A stretch of 64,000 nt of DNA from Pseudomonas flexibilis (GCF_000802425.1 NZ_JRUD01000014.1:124001-188000), one strand, 5' to 3'. Counted from the stretch's first letter, positions 46,729 to 56,874 are shown. A program made the numbers and translations. Notes: generated by a model from the letters alone, not told the origin.

Positions 46729-46791
46729 GATTCCGGCCGACTGAAAGCAAAATGGGGGCAGATCGTCGTACCGGCGTCATGGCCCGGAGCA

Positions 46792-48237
46792 TCACTCGTG
46801 CCAGCGCCGCTCACTGTTTTCCAGCAGGCTGGCGGCCTGTTCCGGACCGTTGCTGCCGGCCGGGTAGGGCTTCGGACGCTGGTAGTACTCCTGCCAGCCC
46901 TGCAGGATCGGATCGATCCAGCGCCAGGCGGCTTCCACCTCGTCGCGCCGCATGAACAGCGTCGAGTCGCCCTCGATCACGTCCAGCAGCAGCCGCTCGT
47001 AGGCATCCCAGCGCCGACGCTGGCGGAAGGCATCAGCCAGGTTGAGGTCCAGCTCCACCGGCTCCAGGCTCATGCCCTTGCCCGGCTGCTTGGCCATCAG
47101 TTGCAGGCTGATGCGCTCCTCCGGCTGCAGGCGGATGATCAGCCGGTTGGCCTCGCTGCCATTGAACAGGCGGTGCGGCACCGGCTTGAACTGGATGACG
47201 ATCTCCGAGGTCTTGCGCGCCATGCGCTTGCCGGTGCGCAGGTAGAACGGCACACCGGCCCAGCGCCAGTTGTCGATCTCCGCCTGCACGGCGACGAAGG
47301 TTTCGGTGTCGCTGTCGTTGTCGACGTTCTTCTCGAAGTAGTAGGCCGGCACGTCATGCCCGCCGATGCGCCCGGCCACGTACTGGCCACGCACCGTCTT
47401 GTCCTGCACATCCAGGCCGGTGATCGGCTTGAGGGCCTCGAGCACCTTGACCTTCTCGCTGCGCACCGAATCGGCGTCGAAACGCACCGGTGCCTCCATG
47501 GCCACCAGGCACAAGAGCTGCAGCAGGTGGTTCTGCAGCATGTCGCGCATCGCGCCAGCGTTGTCGTAGTAGGCGCCGCGGTTTTCCACGCCGAGGGTCT
47601 CGCACACGCTGATCTGCACGTGGTCGATGTGCCCGGAACGCCACACCGGCTCGAACAGGGCGTTGGCGAAGCGCAGCGCCATGAGGTTCTGCACCGTTTC
47701 CTTGCCCAGGTAGTGGTCGATGCGGAAGATCTGCGGCTCATCGAACGCCTGGCCAATGCCGGCGTTGATCGCCTGGGCCGAGGCCAGCGAGCGGCCGATG
47801 GGCTTTTCCAGCACGATGCGGGTGTGCTCGCCGGTCAGCCGGGCCGTGGCCAGCGAGGCGGCGATGTCCTGGAACAGGTCCGGCGCGGTGGCCATGTAAT
47901 AGATGCGCCCGCGCCGGCAAGCGCCCTGCTCCAGGTAGCGGGCCAGGCGGCCGTAGTCGGCGCTCTGGCTGGCGTCCATGGCCAGGTAGTCCAGGCGCGC
48001 GGCGAAGCCCTGCCAGGCCTCGTTGTCGAAGGTGGCGCGCGGGATGTGTGCGCGGCAGTGGCGCTCGGCCAGGGCCTGATAGGCGGCCCGCTGCAATGGC
48101 GTGCGCGCCAGCGCCAGGATGCGCATGTCCGCGGGCAGGCGGCCATCGCGATGCAGGTGATACAGGGCCGGCAGCAACTTGTGCAACGCCAGGTCGCCTG
48201 TGCCGCCGAAAACCAGCATGTCGCAGGGAAGTGTCAC
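46792..48237 (-). CDS. zwf: Glucose-6-phosphate 1-dehydrogenase
   Basis: A 481-aa enzyme oxidising glucose-6-phosphate to 6-phosphogluconolactone. The nucleotide-binding GGTGDLALHK is at residues 11-20 (GTGDLA in place of the common GASGDLA), and the substrate signature RIDHYLGKE at 172-180. No pgl or eda lies next to it, unlike the main glucose-catabolic zwf operon; position beside an RpiR regulator and the pyc genes matches the second zwf of P. aeruginosa (PA5439). It diverges from that regulator across a HexR-like palindrome. Confidence 0.93.
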   Translation of the reverse strand: MTLPCDMLVFGGTGDLALHKLLPALYHLHRDGRLPADMRILALARTPLQRAAYQALAERHCRAHIPRATFDNEAWQGFAARLDYLAMDASQSADYGRLARYLEQGACRRGRIYYMATAPDLFQDIAASLATARLTGEHTRIVLEKPIGRSLASAQAINAGIGQAFDEPQIFRIDHYLGKETVQNLMALRFANALFEPVWRSGHIDHVQISVCETLGVENRGAYYDNAGAMRDMLQNHLLQLLCLVAMEAPVRFDADSVRSEKVKVLEALKPITGLDVQDKTVRGQYVAGRIGGHDVPAYYFEKNVDNDSDTETFVAVQAEIDNWRWAGVPFYLRTGKRMARKTSEIVIQFKPVPHRLFNGSEANRLIIRLQPEERISLQLMAKQPGKGMSLEPVELDLNLADAFRQRRRWDAYERLLLDVIEGDSTLFMRRDEVEAAWRWIDPILQGWQEYYQRPKPYPAGSNGPEQAASLLENSERRWHE

Positions 48238-48276
48238 CGGTCACGCTCCAGAGTTGGCCTCGTGCTGGCGGTGTCA

Positions 48277-48303
48277 TGTAGTATCACTACAAAACCCACT
48301 ACA
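48277..48303. promoter_or_regulatory. HexR/RpiR-type operator between zwf and its regulator
   Basis: TGTAGTATCACTACA (48277-48291) is a perfect inverted repeat with TGTAGT/ACTACA arms and a 3-bp spacer, fitting the TGTAATNNNATTACA pattern of HexR. A third half-site ACTACA follows at 48298-48303. It lies 40 nt upstream of zwf and 46 nt upstream of the regulator, so one site can control both. Confidence 0.7.
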
Positions 48304-48336
48304 GCCCCGGCCGCCGATCATACCCGAGTCCTGCCC

Positions 48337-49203
48337 TTGAATCTGTTGCAACACATCGCCCAGTCCCGCCACCTGCTCCGCAAGTCGGAGCTCAAGGTCG
48401 CCGACCATCTCCTGCTCGATCCCGCGGCAGTCATCCACAGCTCCATGGCGGATCTGGCGCACAGCGTTGGAGTCAGTGAGCCCACCATCGTGCGCTTCTG
48501 CCGCGCCATCGGCTGCACCGGTTTCCAGGATCTCAAGCTCAAGCTGGCGCAGAGCCTGGCCGCAGGCGCCAGCTTCGGCCAGTTCGCCATTCGCGAGGAT
48601 GATTCGGTCACCGACTTCAGCCTGAAGATCTTCGACACCACCCTGCACACGCTGATGGAGGTGCGCGAGCGGCTGAACGTGCAGTCGCTCGAGAAGGCCA
48701 TCGCCGCCATCGCCAAGGCGCAGCGCGTGGAGTTCTACGGCTTCGGCGCCTCCGGCGCGGTGGCCACCGACGCGCAGCACAAGTTCTTCCGCCTGCTGCT
48801 CACCGCCGCCGCCTATTCCGACCCGCACATGCAGGCCATGTCGGCGGTGACCCTCAAGCCGGGCGACGTAGCCATCTGCATCTCGCAGTCAGGCCGCTCC
48901 AAGGACCTGCTGACCACTGCGCACCTGGTACGCGAAACCGGCGCCACGCTGATCACCCTCTGCCCGGGGCAGACGCCACTGGCCGAGCTGTCGGACGTGA
49001 ACCTGGCCATCGACGTGCAGGAAGACACCGAGATCTACACACCGCTCACCTCGCGCATCGCCCACCTGGTGGTGATCGACGTGCTGGCCATGGGTGTGGC
49101 CATGTCCCGCGGCCCGGACCTGGTCGAGCACCTCAAGAGCGTGAAGCGCAGCCTGCGCAGCCTGCGGCTGTCGCCCAAGTCGGTGAAGAACCTGGAAGAG
49201 TGA
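48337..49203 (+). CDS. MurR/RpiR family regulator (HexR-like)
   Basis: A 288-aa regulator: N-terminal RpiR HTH domain (about 1-77, VSEPTIVRFCRAIGCTGFQDLKLKLAQ) and C-terminal SIS sugar-phosphate domain (about 115-260; EFYGFGASGAVATDAQHKF, CISQSGRSKDLLTTA). It probably senses a phosphorylated sugar such as KDPG and represses zwf. It differs from P. aeruginosa HexR (PA3184), which begins MDRVRNLLEQI, and matches the PA5438-type paralogue. The start is a TTG at 48337 (NLLQHIAQSRHLLRKSE); no ATG is in frame before the conserved region. Confidence 0.85.
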   Translation: MNLLQHIAQSRHLLRKSELKVADHLLLDPAAVIHSSMADLAHSVGVSEPTIVRFCRAIGCTGFQDLKLKLAQSLAAGASFGQFAIREDDSVTDFSLKIFDTTLHTLMEVRERLNVQSLEKAIAAIAKAQRVEFYGFGASGAVATDAQHKFFRLLLTAAAYSDPHMQAMSAVTLKPGDVAICISQSGRSKDLLTTAHLVRETGATLITLCPGQTPLAELSDVNLAIDVQEDTEIYTPLTSRIAHLVVIDVLAMGVAMSRGPDLVEHLKSVKRSLRSLRLSPKSVKNLEE

Positions 49204-49214
49204 GACGCACGGTT

Positions 49215-49291
49215 CGTAGGGCGGTCAGCGCTTTCCTGGCCGCCGGCCGGCATCCACACCGGCGGACAAGAACAACGTTGTCCGCCCTACG
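49215..49291. repeat. Family-2 intergenic inverted repeat (CGTAGGGCGG type)
   Basis: From CGTAGGGCGGTCAGCGC to ACGTTGTCCGCCCTACG, terminal arms CGTAGGGCGG / CCGCCCTACG perfectly complementary. It lies between the RpiR gene and a small ORF. The outer arms differ from other family-2 copies by paired changes (GGGTGG/CCACCC versus GGGCGG/CCGCCC), keeping the hairpin. Confidence 0.75.
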
Positions 49292-49408
49292 GATTCGATG
49301 CGGCTCCGCAGCCGCCTGTCACCCTTAACCCGCCTGTCAGCGAACCGTCCCGCAACCGTCATGTCCTTTCGCAAGGCTGAAGCTCCCACATACTCGGGAG
49401 ACTTCGCC

Positions 49409-49552
49409 ATGCGCCGTCACGTCGATACCTACCCCCAGGATGATGCCAAGGCCCGCCGCAAGCAGGAGGAAATCCGCCGCATGCGCTACCGCCGGGCCAT
49501 CGAGCGCTACTGGGAGGAGCGCCAGCTGCGCGCCACGCTGACGCCCTACTGA
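49409..49552 (+). CDS. Small basic protein (PA3496-like)
   Basis: A 47-aa, strongly charged protein: MRRHVDTYPQDDAKARRKQE, then IRRMRYRRAIERYWEERQLR. The pattern of an Arg-rich helix followed by a helix with AIERYWEE resembles the short PA3496-type family annotated as putative envelope-integrity proteins; that link is tentative. Ribosome-binding site GGGAG lies 9 nt before the ATG. Its 3' end overlaps the end of the convergent pycR by 7 nt. Confidence 0.6.
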   Translation: MRRHVDTYPQDDAKARRKQEEIRRMRYRRAIERYWEERQLRATLTPY

Positions 49553-50490
49553 ACCCGCTGCGCGAAGCGCTCGGCCAGCGCGGTGAGGCTGCCGCGCTCG
49601 CGGCGCACGAAGTCGAAGAACGCCTGCGCTACCGGCGACAGCTGCTTGTCGCGCGCATGCACCACGCACCAACTGCGCCGCAGAGGCAGCTCGGCCACCG
49701 GCAACTCGACCAGCTCGCCATCGGCCAGCTCGCGGCGCACCGCGTGGCGCGGCAGCAGCGCCAGGCCCAATCCGGCGATCACGCCTTCGCGCTGCGCTTC
49801 CAGCGAACCGAGCTCCAGCGTCTGCGGGAAATGCGCGCGCTTCTGGTGGCAGTACTCCTCCGTCACCGCGCGCGTGGCCGAGCCCTGCTCGCGCACCAGC
49901 AGCAGGTGGCTGGTCAGGTCCTGCAGCTGCAGTCCGGAGCGTTGTGCCAGCGGATGGTCCGAACGCGCCACGGCGATGATCGGGTTGTCCAGGAACGGCA
50001 GGAACTCCAGCCCCATGTCGGCCGGGACCATGGTCATGATCAACAGGTCGTCACGGTGCACCGACAGGCGCTTGAGCGCCTGAGCATGGTTGACCACGGC
50101 CATCTGCAGGCTGACCTCCGGGTGGCGCGCCCGAAACGCCGCAAACAGGTGCGGCACGAAGTACTGGGCGCTGGTCTCCACCGCCAGGCGCAGCTGGCCC
50201 TGCAGTGAGCCGCGCAGGTCGGACAGCTGCATGTCGAGGTTTTCCAGCCGACCGAGGACATCCAGGCAGGCACGCTGCAGCGCCTCGGCAGCTTCGGTCA
50301 GGTGCAGCTTGCGCCCCACGTACTCGAACAACGGCTGGCCGACCAGCTCTTCCAGCTGGCGCATCTGCAGGCTGATGGCCGGCTGGGTGAGTGCCATGGC
50401 CTCGGCGGCGCGACTGTAGGAGCGGTGGTCACAGACGGCCAGGAACACCTGCATCTGGCGCAGCGTCAGGCGGTTCAGCGATTTGCGCAT
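49546..50490 (-). CDS. pycR: LysR-family regulator PycR
   Basis: A 314-aa LysR-type regulator with an N-terminal HTH (LTLRQMQVFLAVCDHRSYSR, TQPAISLQMRQLEELVG) and a substrate domain. It diverges from pycA at a spacing of 164 bp, the layout of P. aeruginosa PA5437 (pycR), which regulates the pyruvate carboxylase genes and affects lung persistence. The shared spacer holds a 16-bp palindrome that is a good candidate for its own binding site. Confidence 0.88.
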   Translation of the reverse strand: MRKSLNRLTLRQMQVFLAVCDHRSYSRAAEAMALTQPAISLQMRQLEELVGQPLFEYVGRKLHLTEAAEALQRACLDVLGRLENLDMQLSDLRGSLQGQLRLAVETSAQYFVPHLFAAFRARHPEVSLQMAVVNHAQALKRLSVHRDDLLIMTMVPADMGLEFLPFLDNPIIAVARSDHPLAQRSGLQLQDLTSHLLLVREQGSATRAVTEEYCHQKRAHFPQTLELGSLEAQREGVIAGLGLALLPRHAVRRELADGELVELPVAELPLRRSWCVVHARDKQLSPVAQAFFDFVRRERGSLTALAERFAQRVQ

Positions 50491-50531
50491 GGGCCTCGTT
50501 GCCTTTAGTGGGGTGCGGTTTCCAGACGGAT

Positions 50532-50547
50532 ATAAGTAATTACTTAT
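50532..50547. promoter_or_regulatory. Palindromic operator between pycR and pycA
   Basis: ATAAGTAATTACTTAT, a perfect 16-bp palindrome in an AT-rich island (about 50530-50580) within GC-rich DNA. It contains T-N11-A spacings expected of LysR-type sites. It lies 42 nt upstream of the pycR start and 108 nt upstream of the pycA start. Confidence 0.7.
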
Positions 50548-50654
50548 TCACTGGCAAATAAATATTGATTTTTCTTAATCGCGGCACTGGGCGTAGGGTA
50601 AACGCCATCGAATCCGCTGCGGCGGATCGCGTTTCTGAGGCGAGGACTACAACA

Positions 50655-52070
<1,416 letters not shown>

Positions 52071-52081
52071 GGGACTGAACC

Positions 52082-53890
52082 ATGACCAAGAAGATCACCG
52101 TTACCGACACCATCCTGCGTGATGCGCACCAGTCGCTGCTGGCCACCCGCATGCGCACCGAGGACATGCTGCCGATCTGCGACAAGCTGGATCGCGTGGG
52201 TTACTGGTCGCTGGAAGTCTGGGGCGGCGCCACCTTCGACGCCTGCGTTCGCTTCCTCAAGGAAGACCCGTGGGAACGCCTGCGCCAGCTGCGCGCCGCG
52301 CTGCCCAACACCCGTCTGCAGATGCTCTTGCGCGGCCAGAACCTGCTCGGCTATCGCCACTACAGCGACGACGTGGTGGAAGCCTTCGTCGCCAAGGCGG
52401 CCGAGAACGGCATCGACGTGTTCCGCATCTTCGACGCCATGAACGACGTGCGGAACCTGGAAACCGCCATCCGCGCGGTGAAGAAGGCCGGCAAGCACGC
52501 CCAGGGCACTCTCGCCTACACCACCAGCCCGGTGCACACCATCGACGCCTTCGTCGAGCAGGCCCGGCAGATGGCCGCCATGGGCGTGGACTCCATCGCC
52601 ATCAAGGACATGGCCGGCCTGCTGACGCCCTACGCCACCGGCGCGCTGGTCAAGGCCCTCAAGCAGGCGCTGCCGCAGCTGGAGGTGGTGGTGCACTCCC
52701 ACGACACCGCCGGCGTGGCCAGCATGTGCCAGCTGAAGGCCATCGAGAACGGCGCCGACCGCATCGATACCGCCATCTCCAGCCTGGCCTGGGGCACCAG
52801 CCACCCAGGCACCGAGTCGATGGTCGCCGCCCTGCGTGGCAGCGAGTACGACACCGGCCTCGACCTGGAGCTGCTGCAGGAGATCGGCCTGTATTTCTAC
52901 GGGGTGCGCAAGAAGTACCACCAGTTCGAAAGCGAATTCACCGGCGTGGACACCCGCGTGCAGGTCAACCAGGTGCCGGGGGGGATGATTTCCAACCTGG
53001 CCAACCAGCTCAAGGAGCAGGGCGCCCTGCACCGCATGGACGAGGTACTCGCGGAAATTCCGCGGGTGCGCAAGGACCTTGGCTACCCGCCGCTGGTCAC
53101 CCCGACTTCGCAGATCGTCGGTACCCAGGCGTTCTTCAACGTGCTGGCCGGCGAGCGCTACAAGACCATCACCAACGAGGTGAAGCTGTACCTGCAGGGC
53201 CGCTACGGCAAGGCGCCGGGCGAGGTAAACGAACACCTGCGCTTCCAGGCCATCGGCCATGAGGAGGTGATCGTCTGCCGTCCGGCCGACCTGCTCAAGC
53301 CGGAAATGGACCGTCTGCGCGCGGAGATCGGCGGGCTGGCAACGTCCGAGGAGGACGTGCTGACCTTCGCCATGTTCCCGGACATCGGCCGCAAGTTCCT
53401 GGAAGAGCGCGCCGCCGGCACCCTGACCCCGGAACCGCTGCTGCCGATGTCCAACGGCACCGGCGCCAGTCCGGCCGACGAGGGCGTGCCCACCGAGTTC
53501 ATCATCGATGTGCACGGCGAGACTTACCGCGTGGACATCACCGGCGTGGGCGTGAAAGGCGGCGGCAAGCGCCACTTCTTCCTGTCCATCGACGGCATGC
53601 CCGAGGAGGTGGTGTTCGAGCCGCTCAACACCTTCGTGGCCGGCGGAGCGGGCAACCGCAAGCAGGTCAGCGCCCCCGGGGATGTCAGCACCCACATGCC
53701 GGGCAACATCGTCGATGTGCTGGTCAAGGAAGGCGATGTGGTCAAGGCCGGCCAACCCGTGCTGATCGCCGAGGCGATGAAGATGGAAACCGAGGTACAG
53801 GCGCCGATCGCCGGCACGGTAAAGGCCGTGCATGTGGCCAAGGGGGACCGCGTCACGCCGGGCGAAGTGCTGATCGAAATCGCCGGCTGA
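52082..53890 (+). CDS. pycB: Pyruvate carboxylase subunit B (carboxyltransferase-BCCP)
   Basis: A 602-aa protein with an HMGL-like carboxyltransferase TIM barrel (TDTILRDAHQSLLATRMR at residues 8-25, metal ligands in HSHDTAG), a conserved PYC/OADA domain, and a C-terminal biotinyl domain with Lys567 in EAMKMETE. It transfers CO2 from biotin to pyruvate. Similar proteins are annotated oadA, but the pairing with pycA and absence of membrane oadB and oadG genes favour pyruvate carboxylase. A Rho-independent terminator follows. Confidence 0.95.
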   Translation: MTKKITVTDTILRDAHQSLLATRMRTEDMLPICDKLDRVGYWSLEVWGGATFDACVRFLKEDPWERLRQLRAALPNTRLQMLLRGQNLLGYRHYSDDVVEAFVAKAAENGIDVFRIFDAMNDVRNLETAIRAVKKAGKHAQGTLAYTTSPVHTIDAFVEQARQMAAMGVDSIAIKDMAGLLTPYATGALVKALKQALPQLEVVVHSHDTAGVASMCQLKAIENGADRIDTAISSLAWGTSHPGTESMVAALRGSEYDTGLDLELLQEIGLYFYGVRKKYHQFESEFTGVDTRVQVNQVPGGMISNLANQLKEQGALHRMDEVLAEIPRVRKDLGYPPLVTPTSQIVGTQAFFNVLAGERYKTITNEVKLYLQGRYGKAPGEVNEHLRFQAIGHEEVIVCRPADLLKPEMDRLRAEIGGLATSEEDVLTFAMFPDIGRKFLEERAAGTLTPEPLLPMSNGTGASPADEGVPTEFIIDVHGETYRVDITGVGVKGGGKRHFFLSIDGMPEEVVFEPLNTFVAGGAGNRKQVSAPGDVSTHMPGNIVDVLVKEGDVVKAGQPVLIAEAMKMETEVQAPIAGTVKAVHVAKGDRVTPGEVLIEIAG

Positions 53891-53911
53891 TTCCCAACAC
53901 AGTTTCCTCAT

Positions 53912-53938
53912 CGGGGAGCAGGATGCTCCCCTTTTTTA
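53912..53938 (+). terminator. Terminator of pycA-pycB
   Basis: Stem GGGGAGC, 5-nt loop, GCTCCCC, then TTTTTT. It lies 22 nt after the pycB stop. Confidence 0.9.
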
Positions 53939-53950
53939 TGGAGGGCTTTT

Positions 53951-54034
53951 TGTGGGAGCGGACGCGTCCGCGAGCCTTCCGGCGACCGTCCAGACTGTCG
54001 AGCCCAACAGCTCGCGAATGAATTCGCTCCTACA
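53951..54034. repeat. REP-like inverted repeat, family 1, copy D
   Basis: From TGTGGGAGCGGACGCGTCCG to CGAATGAATTCGCTCCTACA, flanked by CTTTT and AAAAG, so the outer palindrome extends further. It sits between the pyc terminator and the T6SS island and could mark the island's left edge. Confidence 0.8.
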
Positions 54035-54169
54035 AAAAGGACTGGGCAGCCCTGCTGCGCAGCCTGCCGCCATCCGCCGCGCAGCTTGTTGCGCAATTTC
54101 CCGTGACACGCCGCACACCGCGCCTGCAACAGGCTTCCAACCCATTGATGCAAAAGACTTTTATGCTTC

Positions 54170-54185
54170 AGGCACGCCGCTTGCC
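54170..54185 (+). promoter_or_regulatory. Sigma-54 promoter of hcp
   Basis: AGGCACGCCGCTTGCC matches TGGCACG-N4-TTGCW at all but the first and last positions, with GG and GC at exact -24/-12 spacing. Predicted start near 54196 leaves a 32-nt leader before the hcp ATG with its AAGGAGCG ribosome-binding site. Sigma-54 control of hcp genes is known in several Proteobacteria. Confidence 0.75.
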
Positions 54186-54227
54186 ATGGGATCGGGGCAA
54201 CCCTACCCATCTACAAGGAGCGTACCC

Positions 54228-54743
54228 ATGCCAACTCCCGCCTACCTGACCATCGAGGGCAGCAAGCAGGGCCTGATCACCGCCGGCACCTTCACCGAGG
54301 ATTCGGTCGGCAACATCTTCCAGGAAGGCCATGAGGACCAGATCCTCGTCCAGGCCTTCAGCCATCAGGTGATCATTCCCCGCGACCCGCAGTCCGGCCA
54401 GCCGACCGGCCAGCGCGTGCACAAGCCTCTGATGGTCAGCAAGGTGTTCGACAAGTCGTCGCCGCTGATCTTCAACGCCCTGACCTCCGGCGAGCGCCTG
54501 AACAAGTGCCGCCTGGAATGGTTCCGCACCTCCTCCACCGGCACCCAGGAGCACTACTTCACCATCGAGCTGGAGGACGCGGTGATCGTCGACGTGCAGT
54601 CGCGCATGCCCAACTGCCAGGACCCGGACATGACCCACTTCACCCACCTGGAAGACGTCTATTTCACTTACCGCAAGATCATCTGGACCCATGAAGTCGC
54701 CGGCACCTCCGGCTCGGACGACTGGCGCGCGCCGAACGTGTAA
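54228..54743 (+). CDS. hcp: Hcp family type VI secretion tube protein
   Basis: A 171-aa Hcp protein close in sequence to P. aeruginosa HcpA/B/C: PAYLTIEGSKQGLITAGTF at the N terminus, VGNIFQEGHEDQILVQAF, DPQSGQPTGQRVHKPL and the C-terminal AGTSGSDDWRAP. Hcp hexamers stack into the T6SS inner tube and can carry effectors. No structural T6SS genes lie nearby, so this is an orphan hcp-vgrG cluster relying on a main locus elsewhere. Preceded by a sigma-54 promoter; vgrG follows after 51 nt. Confidence 0.95.
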   Translation: MPTPAYLTIEGSKQGLITAGTFTEDSVGNIFQEGHEDQILVQAFSHQVIIPRDPQSGQPTGQRVHKPLMVSKVFDKSSPLIFNALTSGERLNKCRLEWFRTSSTGTQEHYFTIELEDAVIVDVQSRMPNCQDPDMTHFTHLEDVYFTYRKIIWTHEVAGTSGSDDWRAPNV

Positions 54744-54794
54744 GCCTGGAAGGGCGCTCCGCAACCGGGGCGCCCTCGCCGACAAGGAATGTCT

Positions 54795-56874
54795 ATGTCG
54801 AGCCCCCGCTTCAACCTGTCGCTGGCTGACCTGGAGCTGCAGGTGCTGGCCTTCGAGGCCGTGGAAATCATCGGCCAGCCCTACTCCATCGACCTGCACC
54901 TGGTCAGCCGGCAGCCGGACCTCGACCTGGCGGCCCTGCTGCGTCAGCCGGCCTGGCTCGATCTCGGCCAGGGCCGCGGCCTGCATGGCCTGGTCTGGCG
55001 CGTCGAGCAGACCCAGTGCACCGTACATCTCAGCCATTACCGCATCGAGCTGCGCCCCGCACTTGCCTGGCTGGAGCAGCGGCGCAACTGCCGCATCTAC
55101 CAGCAGAAGAGCGTGCCGCAGATCCTCCGGCAGCTGCTGGCCGAGCATGGCATCCAGGGCGACGCCTGCCAGTTCCCGGAAACGGAGTATCCCGCCCGCG
55201 AGTACTGCGTGCAGTACGCGGAAAGCGACCTGCACTTCCTGCGGCGGCTGTGCGAAGAGGAAGGCCTGCACTACCACTTCCGCCACAGCGCGAAACAGGG
55301 TCATGTGCTGGTTTTCGGCGATGATCAGACGGTCTTTCCCCGGCTGTCCGCGCTCCAGCCGTTCCGGCCCGACAGCGGCCAGCCGCAGGAAACTCCGGCC
55401 ATTCAGCGCTTCACCGTGCGCCTGGAAAGCCGCAGCGACACCGTGACCGCGGGATCATGACGAGCGCCAGCCCCGCCTGCAGATGCAGAGCAGTGCCTCG
55501 CAGGCCGACACGCCTTCCAGCACCGGTGAGCAATACCACTACCCGGGCCGCTTCACCGATCGCAGCCGCGGCACCCAGCTCGCCCGTCGCGCACTGGAAG
55601 GTCTTCAGCATGATGCCCTGCGCGCCGAAGGCAGCAGCAGCCAGCCCTTGCTTGCCAGCGGCCACTTCCTGGAGCTGCAAGGGCATCCCCGCGACGACTT
55701 CAACCAGCTATGGCTGCTCACCGAGGTTCACCACCAGGGCTACCAGCCGCAAGTGCTCGAAGCCTTTGCCGGCCACCGCGAATCCGCGCCCGCGGACCCG
55801 CCCGGCTACCGCAACCGCTTCGTCGCCATCCCCTGGCAAGCGCCCTACCGCCTGCCCTGCCTGCAGGCCAGACCCAGCCTGCTCTCTGCCCAGACGGCGG
55901 TGGTCACCGGACCGGACGACGAGGACATCCACTGCGACGAGCATGGCCGCGTCCAGGTGCGCTTCCACTGGGAGCGCGAAGCCGCTGCCGCTACGCACAG
56001 CCGCGCCTGGCTGCGCGTGGCCAGTGGCTGGGCCGGTGACCAGTACGGCGCCCTGCTCATCCCACGTGTCGGCATGGAGGTGCTGGTCAGCTTCCTGGAT
56101 GGCGACCCTGACCGCCCGCTGGTCACCGGTTGCCTCTACCACGCCGAACATGACCCCCCCTGCCCGCTGCCGGACCAGCGCGCCTGCAGTGTGTTCCGGA
56201 CCCGCAGCTCGCCCGGCGGCCAAGGCTTCCACGAACTGCGCATCGAAGACCGCCAGGGCGCCGAACGCATCCACGTACACGCCCAGCGCGACTGGGAACA
56301 GCACATCAACCATGACCATCGCCTGTGGATCGGCAACCAACGCCACTGTACCGTCGCGGGCGACAGCCACAGCGCGCTCAAGGGCGAGGAACACCGCATC
56401 ACCCACGGCAACCGCCTGGCGGAGCTCAGGGCCGACGACCACCTCACCGTGCAGGGCAGCCAGCACCTGAAGCTGGGGGCCGGGCAGTTCATCGAGGCCG
56501 GTCAGGAAATCCATCTCGCCAGCGGCGAGAAGATCGTCCTGCAAGCCGGCAGCGAACTGACCCTCAAGGTCGGCGGCAGCTTCGTGAAGCTGGACGCCAG
56601 CGGCGTGACACTGGTGGGGGCGCAGGTGAGGCTGAATTCGGGCGGAAGCGCGGGGAAAGGCGCCGGGGCGCAGCCATTGCTGCCGCAGGTGAGTGAAACC
56701 GACACGCCACCAGCGGCGAGCGAACGTTCGGCATCCCACCAGGCCGCTGGGCAGCACAGCGATCTCGACGCTGCTGAGCCGGGTGAACGAACCCTGATCG
56801 TCGATGTCTGGGGCGATCCCGCGCTCGGCAGCCAACTGCAACTGCTTGATCCCAAGGACCAGGGTCATGAGTGA
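54795..56874 (+). pseudogene. vgrG: VgrG spike protein gene, frameshifted
   Basis: Two ORFs together make one VgrG of about 690 aa. The first (54795-55460, 221 aa) covers the gp27-like N-terminal part through FTVRLESRSDTVT. The second frame is open from about 55449 and resumes with RDHDERQPRLQMQSSA and EQYHYPGRFTDRSRGTQLA, continuing through the gp5 OB fold (GRVQVRFHW, AWLRVASGWAGDQYG), the beta-helix and a polar tail. Family sequence implies a 2-nt loss (ACCCTGCGG to ACCGCGG) at 55446-55452. It may be a true mutation, sequencing error or frameshift. ATG 54795 has AAGGA at good spacing. It overlaps the effector gene by 8 nt. Confidence 0.85.

Larger units (their letters stand above)
53891..54227. 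other. pycB-hcp intergenic region (337 bp)
   Basis: Contains the pyc terminator, the family-1 repeat copy D and the hcp sigma-54 promoter described separately. The stretch between repeat and promoter (54040-54165) is unassigned and includes TTGCGCAA at 54089-54096, a short palindrome where an enhancer-binding protein could act. No coding gene is supported. Confidence 0.55.

Noticed and set aside
48337-49203. Naming the RpiR regulator hexR
   Set aside because: The sequence differs from classical Pseudomonas HexR at the N terminus and lacks the usual edd-glk or zwf-pgl-eda context, so the symbol was left empty.
18947-49291. Recurrent CGTAGGGTGG elements considered as CRISPR repeats or att sites
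   Set aside because: They are single dispersed inverted repeats without regular spacers, cas genes, integrase or tRNA nearby.
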